Positions 8,836 through 18,439 of a DNA stretch of 64,000 nucleotides are shown here, piece by piece. Both the position numbers and the translations under genes were made by a program. The stretch's first letter is position 1; each line of letters opens with the position of its first letter. The notes under the pieces were generated by a model that had not been told where the DNA came from, did no database searches, and saw only the letters and a program-made list of their open reading frames with translations. Source of the DNA: Deltaproteobacteria bacterium (GTDB lineage: Bacteria > Desulfobacterota > Desulfarculia > Desulfarculales > Desulfarculaceae); contig JAHLLK010000017.1 in assembly GCA_020444165.1 (NCBI GenBank), forward strand, positions 24,527-88,526, written 5' to 3'.

Positions 8836-10532
8836 CACCCCCAGAGTTTCATGGTGATCGTGGCGTTCTGGTGGTCTTCGGCAAAGCCGACCACCCGGAA
8901 CAAGGGACCCGCGGCCAGACCAAAGCGCTCCCGGGTCACCCGCACCAGCGCCCCCAGGTCCAGGGGCAGGGATTGCAGCTTCAACTTGATGGTGAGCACC
9001 CGGCGGCGCTGGCCGAAAAGCGCCAGCCACCAGGCGGCCACGGTTTCCCCCTCCGTGGCGGAATAGAGCAGGGTGCCGTGCTCACAGGTGGTGGCCAGGG
9101 GATAGAGGCCCTTGACCGTGTCGTCCTGGGCCGTGGCCCAGACGTACTCCTCCGCCACCCGGGCCCGCCAATCCTCATCCGCCACCGGGTCCACCTCCTT
9201 CTGCACGGTCCAGACCCGGCCAGCTCCCACCCGGGCCTGATGGTAAAGCCGATCCTCGGGTTCCACGGCGAAATCCAGGATCTCGGCGTCGCTCAGTTCC
9301 AGGGCCGGGCTCCCGGCCGGCGGCGTGAAGCGCAACATCTGGAACTGGCCGGCGTAGTTGAACCCGGCCACCGCGGTGAGCCCCGTCAACAAGGACTCCA
9401 CCGCGCCCATGACCGGCGATTGGCTGTCCAGAAACAGCCCCACGGCCTGGGGCACCGCGGCGTTGAAGGCAGCCACGGAAGCCGTGTCCACCTCGGCCGT
9501 GGTGAACCCGCCGAAAGAGGTCACCAGGTCCTGGGCGATCTCCCCTGGTTTTTCCTTGTAGACCCCGCCGATCCGGCGGCCCTTCACCTCGCAGGTGATG
9601 GAGCCGTACTCCGGCTCGGTGGCCAGCTTGATGGTTCCGTTGGCGAGGTTGACGAAGTAGTTGGTCCCGGCGACCCACCGATACCCGCCGTCATACACCG
9701 CGACTACTTCCTGGATGGGTCCCAGGTCCGGGTCGTTGACCAGGTAAAGGTGGTCCAAGGTATCGATCAAGACGGGAGTCAGGTTGTAGCAATGGCCGTA
9801 AACCAGGGGCCGTGGCTTGCCCTTGGCCCCTTGGGGCAGCTCCCGGCAGGTCCAGACGGGCCCTCCGTCGTATTCCTCGACCGGGGCGCCGGGGAAGTCT
9901 GGCCAGCTCGGGACGGTGGCTCCGCTGGTGCCGGCTTTGGCGCACTCGTAGTAATAGCCCGTGCTGGTGGGCGGCGACACGAACTTGCCCAGGGCATAGA
10001 CCGTGGAAGGAGCCCACTTGTCCCAACCGTCGGGGTCCAGGAGGTTGGGCGGCACCTGGGCGTTGGCCAATTTTTCGTCGCGGCCGTAGAGCGGTACGCT
10101 GACCGTGGTGTCGTCAAAGCTGGGCCCGCCCACGTGGCCCCGGAGCACCACGCCCCAGTTGTCCCAGGCCAGCACCGTGGGATCGGGGTCGCCCACCGTG
10201 AGGGTGATCTTCTGGCCGGCCCAGGCGTAGTCGGCCAAAAACTGGTCCAGGGTGAGCCCGCCGGCCACGGGGACATCCGGGTCCAGGGCCAGCTCCATCT
10301 CCCCGAAACTGACCATGGTCTGGCCGGAAACCAGCTGCTGGGCGCTGTGGCTGATGGAGGGGATGCCGATCAGGCAAGGGGTGAAGTAATTGCTCCCATC
10401 CCACACCCCGCCGCTGGTGGCCACCCGCACGGTCTGGGCGGCGCCGTCGGCTATGCGTTGCAGGGTCCACACCGCGGCGTAGACCTTTTCGGTGTCGGGC
10501 AGGGCGGCCCATTGACTGAAGCTCTGCGCCAT
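8835..10532 (-). CDS. phage tail hub / distal tail protein with inserted carbohydrate-binding-like module
   Basis: A 565-residue protein starts at an ATG three bases after the tape-measure stop codon. Its position directly after the tape measure and its size fit a tail hub or distal tail protein that closes the tube. A segment at about residues 170-215 (YALGKFV, then YYYECAKAGTSG, then PSWP) resembles a small chitin/cellulose-binding-type module inserted in the hub. The C-terminal part contains a beta-rich repeat ending VVGFAEDHQNATITMKLWG, as in tail proteins with a fold shared with hub domains. No lysozyme motif is recognised. The next gene is coupled to it by overlapping codons. Confidence 0.7.
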   Translation of the reverse strand: MAQSFSQWAALPDTEKVYAAVWTLQRIADGAAQTVRVATSGGVWDGSNYFTPCLIGIPSISHSAQQLVSGQTMVSFGEMELALDPDVPVAGGLTLDQFLADYAWAGQKITLTVGDPDPTVLAWDNWGVVLRGHVGGPSFDDTTVSVPLYGRDEKLANAQVPPNLLDPDGWDKWAPSTVYALGKFVSPPTSTGYYYECAKAGTSGATVPSWPDFPGAPVEEYDGGPVWTCRELPQGAKGKPRPLVYGHCYNLTPVLIDTLDHLYLVNDPDLGPIQEVVAVYDGGYRWVAGTNYFVNLANGTIKLATEPEYGSITCEVKGRRIGGVYKEKPGEIAQDLVTSFGGFTTAEVDTASVAAFNAAVPQAVGLFLDSQSPVMGAVESLLTGLTAVAGFNYAGQFQMLRFTPPAGSPALELSDAEILDFAVEPEDRLYHQARVGAGRVWTVQKEVDPVADEDWRARVAEEYVWATAQDDTVKGLYPLATTCEHGTLLYSATEGETVAAWWLALFGQRRRVLTIKLKLQSLPLDLGALVRVTRERFGLAAGPLFRVVGFAEDHQNATITMKLWG

Positions 10533-10535
10533 GGC

Positions 10536-13500
10536 TTAAACCCTCGGCCGGGTGGTGTTGGCGGCGCCGTAGGTGGCGCCATAGGGACGGGCGTTCTGCT
10601 TGAAGGCGGCCAGCACCCGCTTCTCGGCCTCGCGCCCGGCGATCTTGGCGATCTCCTCGGGGCTCTGGCCGTTGTTCTGGATCACGATGTCCCCGAAGTT
10701 AACCGCGGCCGAATCCGCGGCCGCGCGGCGGGACGCGCCTTTGGCCCCCGAGCCCGCGTCGGAGGAGGGCAGCAGCAGGGCGTCGGAGACTTTATTGAGA
10801 TCGGAGCCTTTGGACCCGTCACCCGATATGGGGAGAGGCAAATCCAAGTCCTGAGGATCGGTATAGGGCAGTGGTTTCGGAATGAGCCCCACGTTGCCGC
10901 CGGCGTTCACGATCCCGTTCTGGTCCACGGTGGCCGTGGTGTAGCCCAGTTGCTGGTAGAGGTCCTGGCCCAGGTTGGCCAATTTGCTCAGGCTGGCCTG
11001 GTCCATGGGCTGGCCCAGGCGCTTGATGATGGAGTCCAGCATCTCCTGGGAGCGGTTAAGCTCGGCGAGCTCCTTGCCGCCGGAGAGCAGCTTCTGCATG
11101 GTTTCCTGGGTCTGGCTGCCGGTGAGGCCGCCGCCCAACAGGAGCTTGATATTCTCGTCCTGGGCCTGGGTGGCACGCTCCAGGGCGGATTCCTCCTGCT
11201 TGCCGATGCGGTCCAGGGCCTGTTGGTTGGCGGCTTCCCGCTCCTGGAGGTAGGCGTCCCAGATCTGGGTCCGCCAGTCTGCCGCCTCCTTGGTGGTGAG
11301 GGTTCCCGACGCTTCCAATTGGTAAAGTTCGTCGAAGTGGGCTTTGTATTTGTCATTGAGGTCAGAAAGCGCTTGGTCGAGGGTGCTCATCTGGGAGCGC
11401 TCGGCCGCTTCCACGATGCCCGTCATCTCCTGGTAGGCCTCGCGGTGAAGGTTGGCCAACTGGCGGTCGGTCATGGCCTGCACGTCGATCTTGCGCTGCT
11501 GGTACTCCTCCCAACTCCCGATGGCCCCGGCCTCGTACTCGCGCTGAAGTTGGTCCAGGAGGTCCTGGTTCTGTTGCAGGATGGCGTCGTGGGCCTGGGC
11601 CGCCTGGCTCTTTTGGCTGTCCCAGAAATCGGCCACGGTCTTGCCCCAGGCCTCGGTCACCTCATCCCGAAGGTTCTTGACGTTCTCGCCCCACTCCCAT
11701 TCGATAGCGCCCATGCGGGCCAGGGCCTCTTCATGGGAGATAACCCCCTCATCTTCCCAAGTCTTGATCTGGTCCTCTTGACGCTTGCGCTCCTGCAGGA
11801 GCCGGTCGCCGGCCTGCTGCTCGGCCGTGTAGCGGTCCCGGAGGAAGGCCGCGTCCCAGGAGCGCATCTCGTCCAAGGCTCTCTGATGTTCCTCTGCCAG
11901 CTGTTGGGCTTCCTGCTCCTCCTGACTCAGGTCGAGATTGGAACTCGCGGAAAGCCTTCCGGCGGAGGAGGAGGCGGTGAACGAGTTCAGGGTCGCGATG
12001 GCCGCCGGACCGCCCAAGGCTGCGGTGGCCCGTTTGTTGATTACCCCTTCACCCTTTTGCAAAATGGCCAGCACCTCGTCGGCGGCCAAACCCCCGGTAT
12101 GGAAGCTGGGCAACCCGACCATGCCGCCGGTGTGGTAGATGTAGGCCCCGGTGTGATGCGAGGGCGGCTCATCGCCGTTGGGGTTGAGATTGAAGAACCA
12201 GTCCCAGGTGGTGCCGCTCTGGGGCAGGTTCGCCAGGGCCTTGGTCAAATTCTCCACCGCGGTCTTGACGCCTTCCAAAGCGCCGCCCATGCCCGCCATG
12301 GGGGAAATGGCATCGTTGGAAGCGTCGGTCTGCCCCTCGGTGGCGTCCTTGGTGAAGCCCAGCGCCGCGGCCAGGTCCCGGCCCTCGGCGATCAGCTTCT
12401 CCACCTCGGCTCGTTCCATGGTGTGGGCCTTGGTGAGCTGCTCCTTGATTTCCTGGTAGCGCTTGTACTGGCCGGCCAACTCCTCGGTGCGGCCGGACTG
12501 GAACAACAGGAGGTTCACCATCTCCCGCTGCTGCAAGGCGTCTAGGGAATTGACGGTCAAGAGGTTGTCGATGGTGGTGGTCAAGGCCTGACTCTGCGCG
12601 TCCAAGAGACTCATGGCCTGGCCGTTCTGGGCCAAGGCATCGGCCTGAATCTGGGATACGATGGCGGCGTTTTGCAGGCCCGCCACCAGCATCTCCTCCT
12701 CGGTGGCCGCTTCGCTGGTGATCCGGGTGTGGTCGGTGAGGATGTCGTTGAGGTTCTGCAGCCTTTCGGCGATGTCTTCCTGGGCCAGCTGATAGTCCTC
12801 AAAGGTGATCAGGCCCGTCTCAAAGGCCAGGTTCAGGCCGGCCAGGGATTCGGCCGCCAATTGGCCCACCGTGCCGGTGTTCGCGATCAGCTCGGGCAGG
12901 TTGGCCACGCTTTCCTGCACCGCGGTCGCGGCCTCGATCTGGGTCTCGGCCTCAGCCTGCACGGCCACCGCGCCGTGCTCGCGGGAGGCGATGATGTTGT
13001 CCAGCTCGGCCACGAGGGCGGCCTTGGCCTCCTGCTCCTCCTGGGTCAGCTGTACGCTCTCTTCACCAGCTTGCACCGAGTCCAGTAGTGCGCCCGCGAA
13101 CTCGTTTTCGAGCTTCCTGGTCAACTCGTCCGTGCTCCCACCGAACTGCTGCCAAGTGGTGATGGCTTCGTCCACCTTGCCGGTGAGGGCCTGGGTTTGC
13201 TCCTCCGGCAGGCCCAGGTTGGCCGCCAACTCGCCCATCTTCTCGGAGAGGTGCTGGCCGGAGTTGGCATAGCCGTCGAACTCCAGGGCCCCTTGGGTGG
13301 AGCTGGCAATGGTGTCTTTCACTTGCAAGTTGAAGTCGTGATAGGCCTCCATGGCCCGGCCCATTTGAAGTTTCACCGGGTCCAGGTTTTCCAGCATGTT
13401 TTTTAGGCTGACCGCCCCGGTGTCGGTCTGGGTGGCCATCTCCTTGAGCTCCTGGCTCAGGCTCCCCAACTTGAGACTCTTGTCGATTTCGATGAAGGCG

Positions 13501-15863
13501 GTGTTCCGCCCCATGTCCAGGCGCTCGGAACCCATGCCCCGCATGTATTCCGGATTCTCAGTGGCTAGGTTGGTGAGGTTGGTCCAAGCCTTGTACTGGC
13601 GCTCGGTGCTGCCCAGGCGCTCGTTGACCGGCTTCTTGACCGAGCCGCCGAACAGGCCCGCCCCGGCTCCGCCGAAGATGGCCCCGAACAGGGCGCCCAG
13701 GCCTGCTCCGATGGCCGTACCGATGCCCGGAATGATCGAGCCGATGGTGGCCCCGGCCATGGCGCCGCCGGCTGCGCCGTACATGGCCTGGGGCCGGTCC
13801 TTGGCAATGGTCTGACTGATGAAGTAATTGCCGGCGATGCCACCGGCTATGCCCGCCCCGGCGGTGGTCAGGCCTGCTCCGAGGGTCGTCCAGCCGCTGA
13901 GGCTTGGGCTGAGTGCTCCTTGCGCGGCCTGCACGCCGGTCTGCGCGCCTTGCCAAGTCTGATAGGCGGTGTAAAGGCCCTTGCCCGCGTTGTAGAGGCT
14001 GTAGGCGTTGCTCGCCGTGCTGATGGCGTTGCCGGGAGTGAAGCCTTGGTCGCGGAAGGAGGCTAAGTTGTTGTACAAGCCATAACCGGCGCCGATGACG
14101 CCCAGGCCATTGGCCGCCAGGGAGGCACCGGCGCCCACCTTCCCCAGGCCGAACCAATCACGGACCACCGGACTGGTATAGAGCCCAGCCGCCCCACCGG
14201 CGGCTTGCATGGCGCTGGAGAATTTGGACCGGTTTTCATCGGCCAAACCGGAAAGCCCTGCGTAGAGAGAATAGGCGCTCGTCAACACTGCCAAATAGTC
14301 CCGGATCCCGTACTCGGCGGATACTTTGGCCTTTTTCATGAGGGCAGCGGCTTCTGGGTAAGTGAAGCCAGTGCCGCCCATTTCCTGCTGGTCCAAATCG
14401 CTCAGCCTGAACCTCGTGTAGTCGTCGGGACGGTCGTCAAAAGAGAAACTGTCTCCAAGCTCGAAGCGGGTAAAGTCCGTTAAATCTAAGTCTTCGCCAT
14501 CAGGCCAGGTCAGCTCGGGCAAATCAAAACCGGGACTGCTCCCCCTCCCGGAAAGCTGTCCCAAGATCGCCTCCAGCAGTTGAATCACCCGCTCACAACA
14601 ATCCGGGGCGTTGGCTGGCTTCTGGGACCCCTGTTGGGACATTTTCGCCGCCTCGGCCATTTTCTCGGCAGCCTCCGTCAGCTTGTCGATGGTCGCGTCC
14701 GCGCTGGCGCTATCTTCTCGCCAAAGGTCGTTCCACCATTTGCCCAGACTGTTGAAGTTCCAGTCGCCGTTCAGCCCGGCTTTCAGATCCTTGAGAAGAC
14801 CGGCCAGGGCCGACAAGGACTCACTGGCCACCAGGTCCGCCACCCACTTGATCATCATCTCCCGGAACGAGTTGCCCAGATCATGGAGCGCATCGTTCAG
14901 GGTGTCGAATTCCCCCTGGGCCACCTTTTCGATCCAACTGCTCCACAGCCCCTTGAGGGAGGAAAGCAGGCTCTCGGTGAGCCGGGTCAGGTTTTTGCCG
15001 TGGTCCGCCCACTGCGCCAGGGTCTGGTCCAGGGTGGACTGGTTAAGCTGCAATTCCTTCAACTTGACCAGGTAGAACCACTCGTACTCATCTTGCGTGT
15101 GACGGAACACTTCCGCGCCATACTCGTCGAGTTGCTGCTGTTTTGTAAGCAGGCTTTGGCCGGTGAGTTCGGCAACCTGCTGTTCATACCATTGGTTGAT
15201 TCTCAGTCTTTCTGCCGTGCCTGCTTTGGTAGCTTCGGTTTTGTTGTTTTCGGTTTGGCCATGGGCCCCTGACGTGCCACTCCCGGTTTGCGTGCCCTGC
15301 CCGGCACCATTATTTTCGGGCCGACCGAGCATCGCGGCAACACGCGCCACGGCCTCGTAAAACTCCTTGAGTTTGCCTGTGGCGGCGGCCATTTCCGTGA
15401 AGAATACTGGGAGAAGGTCCGGAGGAATGTTGGCCGCGGCGGGCTGGGCAGTCGGGACAGAACTCCCCGTCCCCTGCGCGGAGGTCAGGTCCGGGCTGTA
15501 AGCCAGGCGCACCTTCTGGGTTTGGCTGGCTTGGACCGCGGCCCACAGCTTGGCTCCCGCCTCGGCGGATTGAGCCGCCTCCCGGCCAACCCCCTCCTGG
15601 CTGCGCCACAAGTCCCCCATTTGCTTGTAGACCTGGCCCGCCTTATGGATCGCGCCAACCAGCGCGGCAAAACCGCCCGCCGCGGTCTTTTGCACCGCGG
15701 CGCCGGCGCTCATCTGCTTGACCAATTTGTCCCAAGCCGCGGACTGGCTTTTGATGGCGGCCTCGGTCTGGCGAGCCTGGGTGGTGAGCTTGCCCAGCGA
15801 CGTCACCGCGGTGTTCAGATTGGGCAGCTTGATATCAATGACCAGCTCGGTAACATCAACCAT
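10536..15863 (-). CDS. tail-length tape measure protein
   Basis: A 1775-residue protein follows the frameshifted chaperone genes, the invariant position of tape measure genes. It is overwhelmingly helical and coiled-coil. An internal glycine-rich hydrophobic stretch at about residues 660-745 (GATIGSIIPGIGTAIGAG and neighbours) is typical of tape measures that enter the host membrane. A lambda-like tape-measure motif FHTGGLAADEVLAILQKGE occurs near residue 1255. That motif usually lies close to the C-terminus, yet about 500 coiled-coil residues follow here, so the gene may be a fusion or have expanded. With the usual 0.15 nm per residue the tail would be about 265 nm long. The frame is uninterrupted, which argues against simple decay. 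Confidence 0.92.
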   Translation of the reverse strand: MVDVTELVIDIKLPNLNTAVTSLGKLTTQARQTEAAIKSQSAAWDKLVKQMSAGAAVQKTAAGGFAALVGAIHKAGQVYKQMGDLWRSQEGVGREAAQSAEAGAKLWAAVQASQTQKVRLAYSPDLTSAQGTGSSVPTAQPAAANIPPDLLPVFFTEMAAATGKLKEFYEAVARVAAMLGRPENNGAGQGTQTGSGTSGAHGQTENNKTEATKAGTAERLRINQWYEQQVAELTGQSLLTKQQQLDEYGAEVFRHTQDEYEWFYLVKLKELQLNQSTLDQTLAQWADHGKNLTRLTESLLSSLKGLWSSWIEKVAQGEFDTLNDALHDLGNSFREMMIKWVADLVASESLSALAGLLKDLKAGLNGDWNFNSLGKWWNDLWREDSASADATIDKLTEAAEKMAEAAKMSQQGSQKPANAPDCCERVIQLLEAILGQLSGRGSSPGFDLPELTWPDGEDLDLTDFTRFELGDSFSFDDRPDDYTRFRLSDLDQQEMGGTGFTYPEAAALMKKAKVSAEYGIRDYLAVLTSAYSLYAGLSGLADENRSKFSSAMQAAGGAAGLYTSPVVRDWFGLGKVGAGASLAANGLGVIGAGYGLYNNLASFRDQGFTPGNAISTASNAYSLYNAGKGLYTAYQTWQGAQTGVQAAQGALSPSLSGWTTLGAGLTTAGAGIAGGIAGNYFISQTIAKDRPQAMYGAAGGAMAGATIGSIIPGIGTAIGAGLGALFGAIFGGAGAGLFGGSVKKPVNERLGSTERQYKAWTNLTNLATENPEYMRGMGSERLDMGRNTAFIEIDKSLKLGSLSQELKEMATQTDTGAVSLKNMLENLDPVKLQMGRAMEAYHDFNLQVKDTIASSTQGALEFDGYANSGQHLSEKMGELAANLGLPEEQTQALTGKVDEAITTWQQFGGSTDELTRKLENEFAGALLDSVQAGEESVQLTQEEQEAKAALVAELDNIIASREHGAVAVQAEAETQIEAATAVQESVANLPELIANTGTVGQLAAESLAGLNLAFETGLITFEDYQLAQEDIAERLQNLNDILTDHTRITSEAATEEEMLVAGLQNAAIVSQIQADALAQNGQAMSLLDAQSQALTTTIDNLLTVNSLDALQQREMVNLLLFQSGRTEELAGQYKRYQEIKEQLTKAHTMERAEVEKLIAEGRDLAAALGFTKDATEGQTDASNDAISPMAGMGGALEGVKTAVENLTKALANLPQSGTTWDWFFNLNPNGDEPPSHHTGAYIYHTGGMVGLPSFHTGGLAADEVLAILQKGEGVINKRATAALGGPAAIATLNSFTASSSAGRLSASSNLDLSQEEQEAQQLAEEHQRALDEMRSWDAAFLRDRYTAEQQAGDRLLQERKRQEDQIKTWEDEGVISHEEALARMGAIEWEWGENVKNLRDEVTEAWGKTVADFWDSQKSQAAQAHDAILQQNQDLLDQLQREYEAGAIGSWEEYQQRKIDVQAMTDRQLANLHREAYQEMTGIVEAAERSQMSTLDQALSDLNDKYKAHFDELYQLEASGTLTTKEAADWRTQIWDAYLQEREAANQQALDRIGKQEESALERATQAQDENIKLLLGGGLTGSQTQETMQKLLSGGKELAELNRSQEMLDSIIKRLGQPMDQASLSKLANLGQDLYQQLGYTTATVDQNGIVNAGGNVGLIPKPLPYTDPQDLDLPLPISGDGSKGSDLNKVSDALLLPSSDAGSGAKGASRRAAADSAAVNFGDIVIQNNGQSPEEIAKIAGREAEKRVLAAFKQNARPYGATYGAANTTRPRV

Positions 15864-15866
15864 TGC

Positions 15867-16660
15867 TCAGCTCCGTTTCCGGTTGGCTTCGGCCACAAAC
15901 CCCAGGTAAACGCGGTCCATGGTGCGCAAAAGGGCAATCTCCCAGGGGCGGGGGTTTTCGCCGGTCAGCTCCCGCCAGGCCCAGATTTCCCGGTAGGACA
16001 AGGGGGCGGCTCCGCCGCCGTCGCTGCCCCGCCCGGCGGACAGATCCCAGAACCATTCCCAGGCCTGCCGCCCCGCCGGGGGAATGTGGGGGCCGGCCAG
16101 CCGTTCGTCCGGCAGGCCCCTCTGTTCCAGATGGCTGCGCAAGGTGCCGCCGTCCGGGCGGGGGTAATCCAGCTCCAGGAGCGCCCGGACGGCGGTGCTC
16201 AGTTGATCTCCGAGCTCCTGATAAAATTTGCTTCGTCAGCCACCAAGGACTGGACCTGCTCTTTCAGGAAAGGCACCTTCTCGTAGACCCGGCGCACGTT
16301 CTCCGGGGTGCAGGCCAGCTCCTCGCCGCCGAACATGATCTTGTCCGGGCTGTCGGAGCTCTCCCAGGCCAGGGTGGTGTCGATCAGGCGCTCGAACACG
16401 ATCTCCCGCAGGAGCTCGTTGTATTCCTCCTCCTGGGCCTTGTTCATGCGGCGGGGGTTGCCGATGCGGCGCTGGAAGCGCACGATCTTCTGCTCGCCGC
16501 GGCGGAGCGCCTCTTTCACCTGGGTCGAATGGGGGCCGGCCAGGGTGATCTTGAGGCCGGTGGGCTCGCCCCGCAGATCCATGATTTCCAGCTGGGCGTT
16601 GTCGCCGGTTTCCAGGGCGGCCAGGTCAAAGGACACGGGGGTTTCGGTCTTCTTGGGCAT
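15867..16660 (-). CDS. tail assembly chaperone fusion gpGT, by -1 frameshift
   Basis: A second frame overlapping the end of the G gene is open from 16232 to a stop at 15867 and has no good start of its own. The G frame contains A AAT TTT at 16229-16223, and a -1 slip there joins the two frames into a protein of about 264 residues. The T part includes SYREIWAWRELTGEN and RPWEIALLRTMDRVYLGF, typical of the conserved T domain in siphophage chaperones. Such G/GT pairs, with GT made at low frequency, coat the tape measure during tail assembly. The stop lies just ahead of the tape-measure ATG. Confidence 0.8.
16199..16660 (-). CDS. tail assembly chaperone gpG-like
   Basis: A 153-residue acidic, helical protein (MPKKTETPVSFDLAALETG at the N-terminus) lies between tail-tube and tape-measure genes. 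This is the standard place for the major tail assembly chaperone. It contains a basic patch (FQRRIGNPRRMNK) and ends after a slippery heptamer. Most ribosomes should stop at the TGA at 16199, giving this product. A minority should shift into the T frame. A longer upstream in-frame extension was rejected because it would overlap the tail-tube gene. Confidence 0.8.
   Translation of the reverse strand: MPKKTETPVSFDLAALETGDNAQLEIMDLRGEPTGLKITLAGPHSTQVKEALRRGEQKIVRFQRRIGNPRRMNKAQEEEYNELLREIVFERLIDTTLAWESSDSPDKIMFGGEELACTPENVRRVYEKVPFLKEQVQSLVADEANFIRSSEIN
16223..16229 (-). promoter_or_regulatory. programmed -1 ribosomal frameshift heptamer
   Basis: The minus strand reads A AAT TTT in register with the G gene (codons AAT at 16228-16226 and TTT at 16225-16223). 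This matches the X XXY YYZ rule. The T frame begins with the next codon, TAT, and stays open to 15867. Gene order makes it functionally likely. Confidence 0.75.
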
Positions 16661-16736
16661 GGGGTCGTAATCTCCGTTGTTCTGGGGTGAGGCTGGGCGG
16701 CCCGGCGGCCGCGCCGCCGGGCCATACGTACTTCGG

Positions 16737-17888
16737 TTAGTCGTGATCCACCTTGCTGACGGCCAGGGTATAGCCGTGGTCGGCGTCATAGAGGGCCTGG
16801 AAGGGCAGGCTGATGGGCACCGCGCCCTCTTCGCTCACCTGCACGCTGCCGCCGGTGAACTTCAGGCGGGGCAGGTGGAAGTAGTAGCGGTTGCCCCGGC
16901 TGGCCCCCATGTGCACGTCTTCCAGCATCAAGACCAGGCTGGTCTCGCTCTCGTTGATGAACTTGTCCAACAGCTCGGAGTCCTCGAAGAAGGCGGTCAG
17001 GGTGCCGGTGAGGTTGGCCCGGCCGTCCACCAGGTCGGCGGCCTGGTCCGAGCCCACCACGTAGGCCGGGTTGATGCCGTTCTCCAGGGAGAGGTCCAGG
17101 CCGGTGACCACGCCCACCGTGCTGCCGCCCTCGGCGAGGCTGCCCCGGAAGCTGTCAAAGGGGCTGTTGGCCTGGGCCGCGGCCGGCTCGCCCAGGCTGG
17201 TCCCGCTGGTGGCGGCGCCCATGCCCATGAGGCCCAGGGTGCCGGTGACCATGCCGTCGGGCTTGACCGACAGGGCCAGCTTGTTGACCATGCAGCCGGT
17301 GAACACGTGGTACTGCGGGATGGCCAGGCCGGTGAAGCGCCGCTCCACGGTGAAGGTCTTCTCCTCGGCCGCGCCGGCCAGGCGGGGGTGCCGGGTCAGG
17401 GTGATCTCGTTGCCCGCGGCCTCGGGCGCCAGGGCGCCCTCCACGGTCAGGGTGGCCGCCGTGGCCGCGGCGAGCTGCCACAGGCCGTTGTTGGCCGCGG
17501 TGGAGAAGCCCTCCACGCTCACCTGGTCGCCGGCCGCGAAGCCGGAGAAGCTGCCGGTGAGCTGATTGGCGCCGGTGGCGGCGATGGCCGAACTGACCAC
17601 GGTGGCCAGGCTGGACCAGGAGTTGAACAGGGCCCCGGCCAGCAGGTCGTCAAAGGCCTCGTAGGACAGCTCCAGGCCCAGGTCGCCGGCCACCTGCTTG
17701 GTGCCGTGGCGAAAATCGGCGATCTGCCGGTCGGAGCGCAACTCGCTGGACTGGAAACCGCCCTTGGTCATCTCCAGGCCCACGCTGGTGACCCGGAGGA
17801 GCTTCATGGCGGGGGTGGCGGGGGTAACCCCTTTGACCACCTCGGGCACATAGCTCACCTCATGACGCGATCCTCTGGCAAAACTCAT
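16737..17888 (-). CDS. phage major tail tube protein
   Basis: A 383-residue protein starts at an ATG preceded by GGGGGGAG. It lies after the tail terminator and before the G chaperone, the usual place of the tube subunit. The sequence is beta-rich and opens with SRHEVSYVPEVVKG and TPAMKLLRVTSVGLEMTKG, similar to large siphophage tube proteins. An internal Ig-like insertion (VEGALAPEAAGNEITLTRHP) is plausible because the protein is longer than a simple tube subunit of about 150-250 residues. Polymers of it would form the hollow tail. Family assignment rests on position and pattern. Confidence 0.8.
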   Translation of the reverse strand: MSFARGSRHEVSYVPEVVKGVTPATPAMKLLRVTSVGLEMTKGGFQSSELRSDRQIADFRHGTKQVAGDLGLELSYEAFDDLLAGALFNSWSSLATVVSSAIAATGANQLTGSFSGFAAGDQVSVEGFSTAANNGLWQLAAATAATLTVEGALAPEAAGNEITLTRHPRLAGAAEEKTFTVERRFTGLAIPQYHVFTGCMVNKLALSVKPDGMVTGTLGLMGMGAATSGTSLGEPAAAQANSPFDSFRGSLAEGGSTVGVVTGLDLSLENGINPAYVVGSDQAADLVDGRANLTGTLTAFFEDSELLDKFINESETSLVLMLEDVHMGASRGNRYYFHLPRLKFTGGSVQVSEEGAVPISLPFQALYDADHGYTLAVSKVDHD

Positions 17889-18010
17889 GGGATTCTCCCC
17901 CCGGCCGCCCCGCCTTCCGGGCTGGATTGGCCTTGTATTGGGTTAAAGTTACTGCTCGCAGTGGTTGTTTGGGAGCCGTACGGCACGGCCCACTATTTGA
18001 AAGCACTTAC

Positions 18011-18439
18011 TCATATGTTTTCGGCGTAGGCGAACCATTCCAGGGACACCGGCAGGTGGTACCACATCTCGTCGTCCTGGGGCGCGGCGCGCCAGGCCCG
18101 GCTGATCTCCAGGGTCACCCCGTCAGCCTCCAGCTGGAGCCCCCGCGGGAAGTGGTTGATGAGCTGATCGGCGACCTCCCGCCCCGGGCCCGGGCCCTCG
18201 CCGGACAGCGCGAAAACCGAGACCTGGTACACCCCCTTGAGCACGTTCCAGCCCTCTTGGCCCAGGCCCGCCTGCTTGGGGGTGGCGGGCAGAAAGGTGG
18301 CCCGCAGCCAGGTGGCGTCCTCGGGCGGCGTGAAAGCCAGGTTCTCCCAGGCCACCTCCAGGGTCGGGGTGGCGGCCGAGGCCCAGGCGGCCAACCGGGC
18401 GTCCAAGGCCGCCTGCAAGGAACCGTAAACCCCGCTCAT
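18011..18439 (-). CDS. phage tail terminator (DUF4128-like)
   Basis: A 142-residue protein overlaps the preceding connector gene by ATGA, so it is translationally coupled. The pattern MSGVYGSLQAALDARLAAWA and the later VYQVSVFALSGEGPGPGREVADQLINHFP matches small tail-terminator proteins that cap the tail tube and join it to the head. The size is normal. About 120 bases of lower-GC sequence separate it from the tail-tube gene and could hold an internal promoter. Confidence 0.75.
   Translation of the reverse strand: MSGVYGSLQAALDARLAAWASAATPTLEVAWENLAFTPPEDATWLRATFLPATPKQAGLGQEGWNVLKGVYQVSVFALSGEGPGPGREVADQLINHFPRGLQLEADGVTLEISRAWRAAPQDDEMWYHLPVSLEWFAYAENI

Noticed and set aside
8871..12545. 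1224-residue plus-strand frame
   Set aside because: Antisense to the hub and tape-measure genes; it has no domain motif and low-complexity composition.
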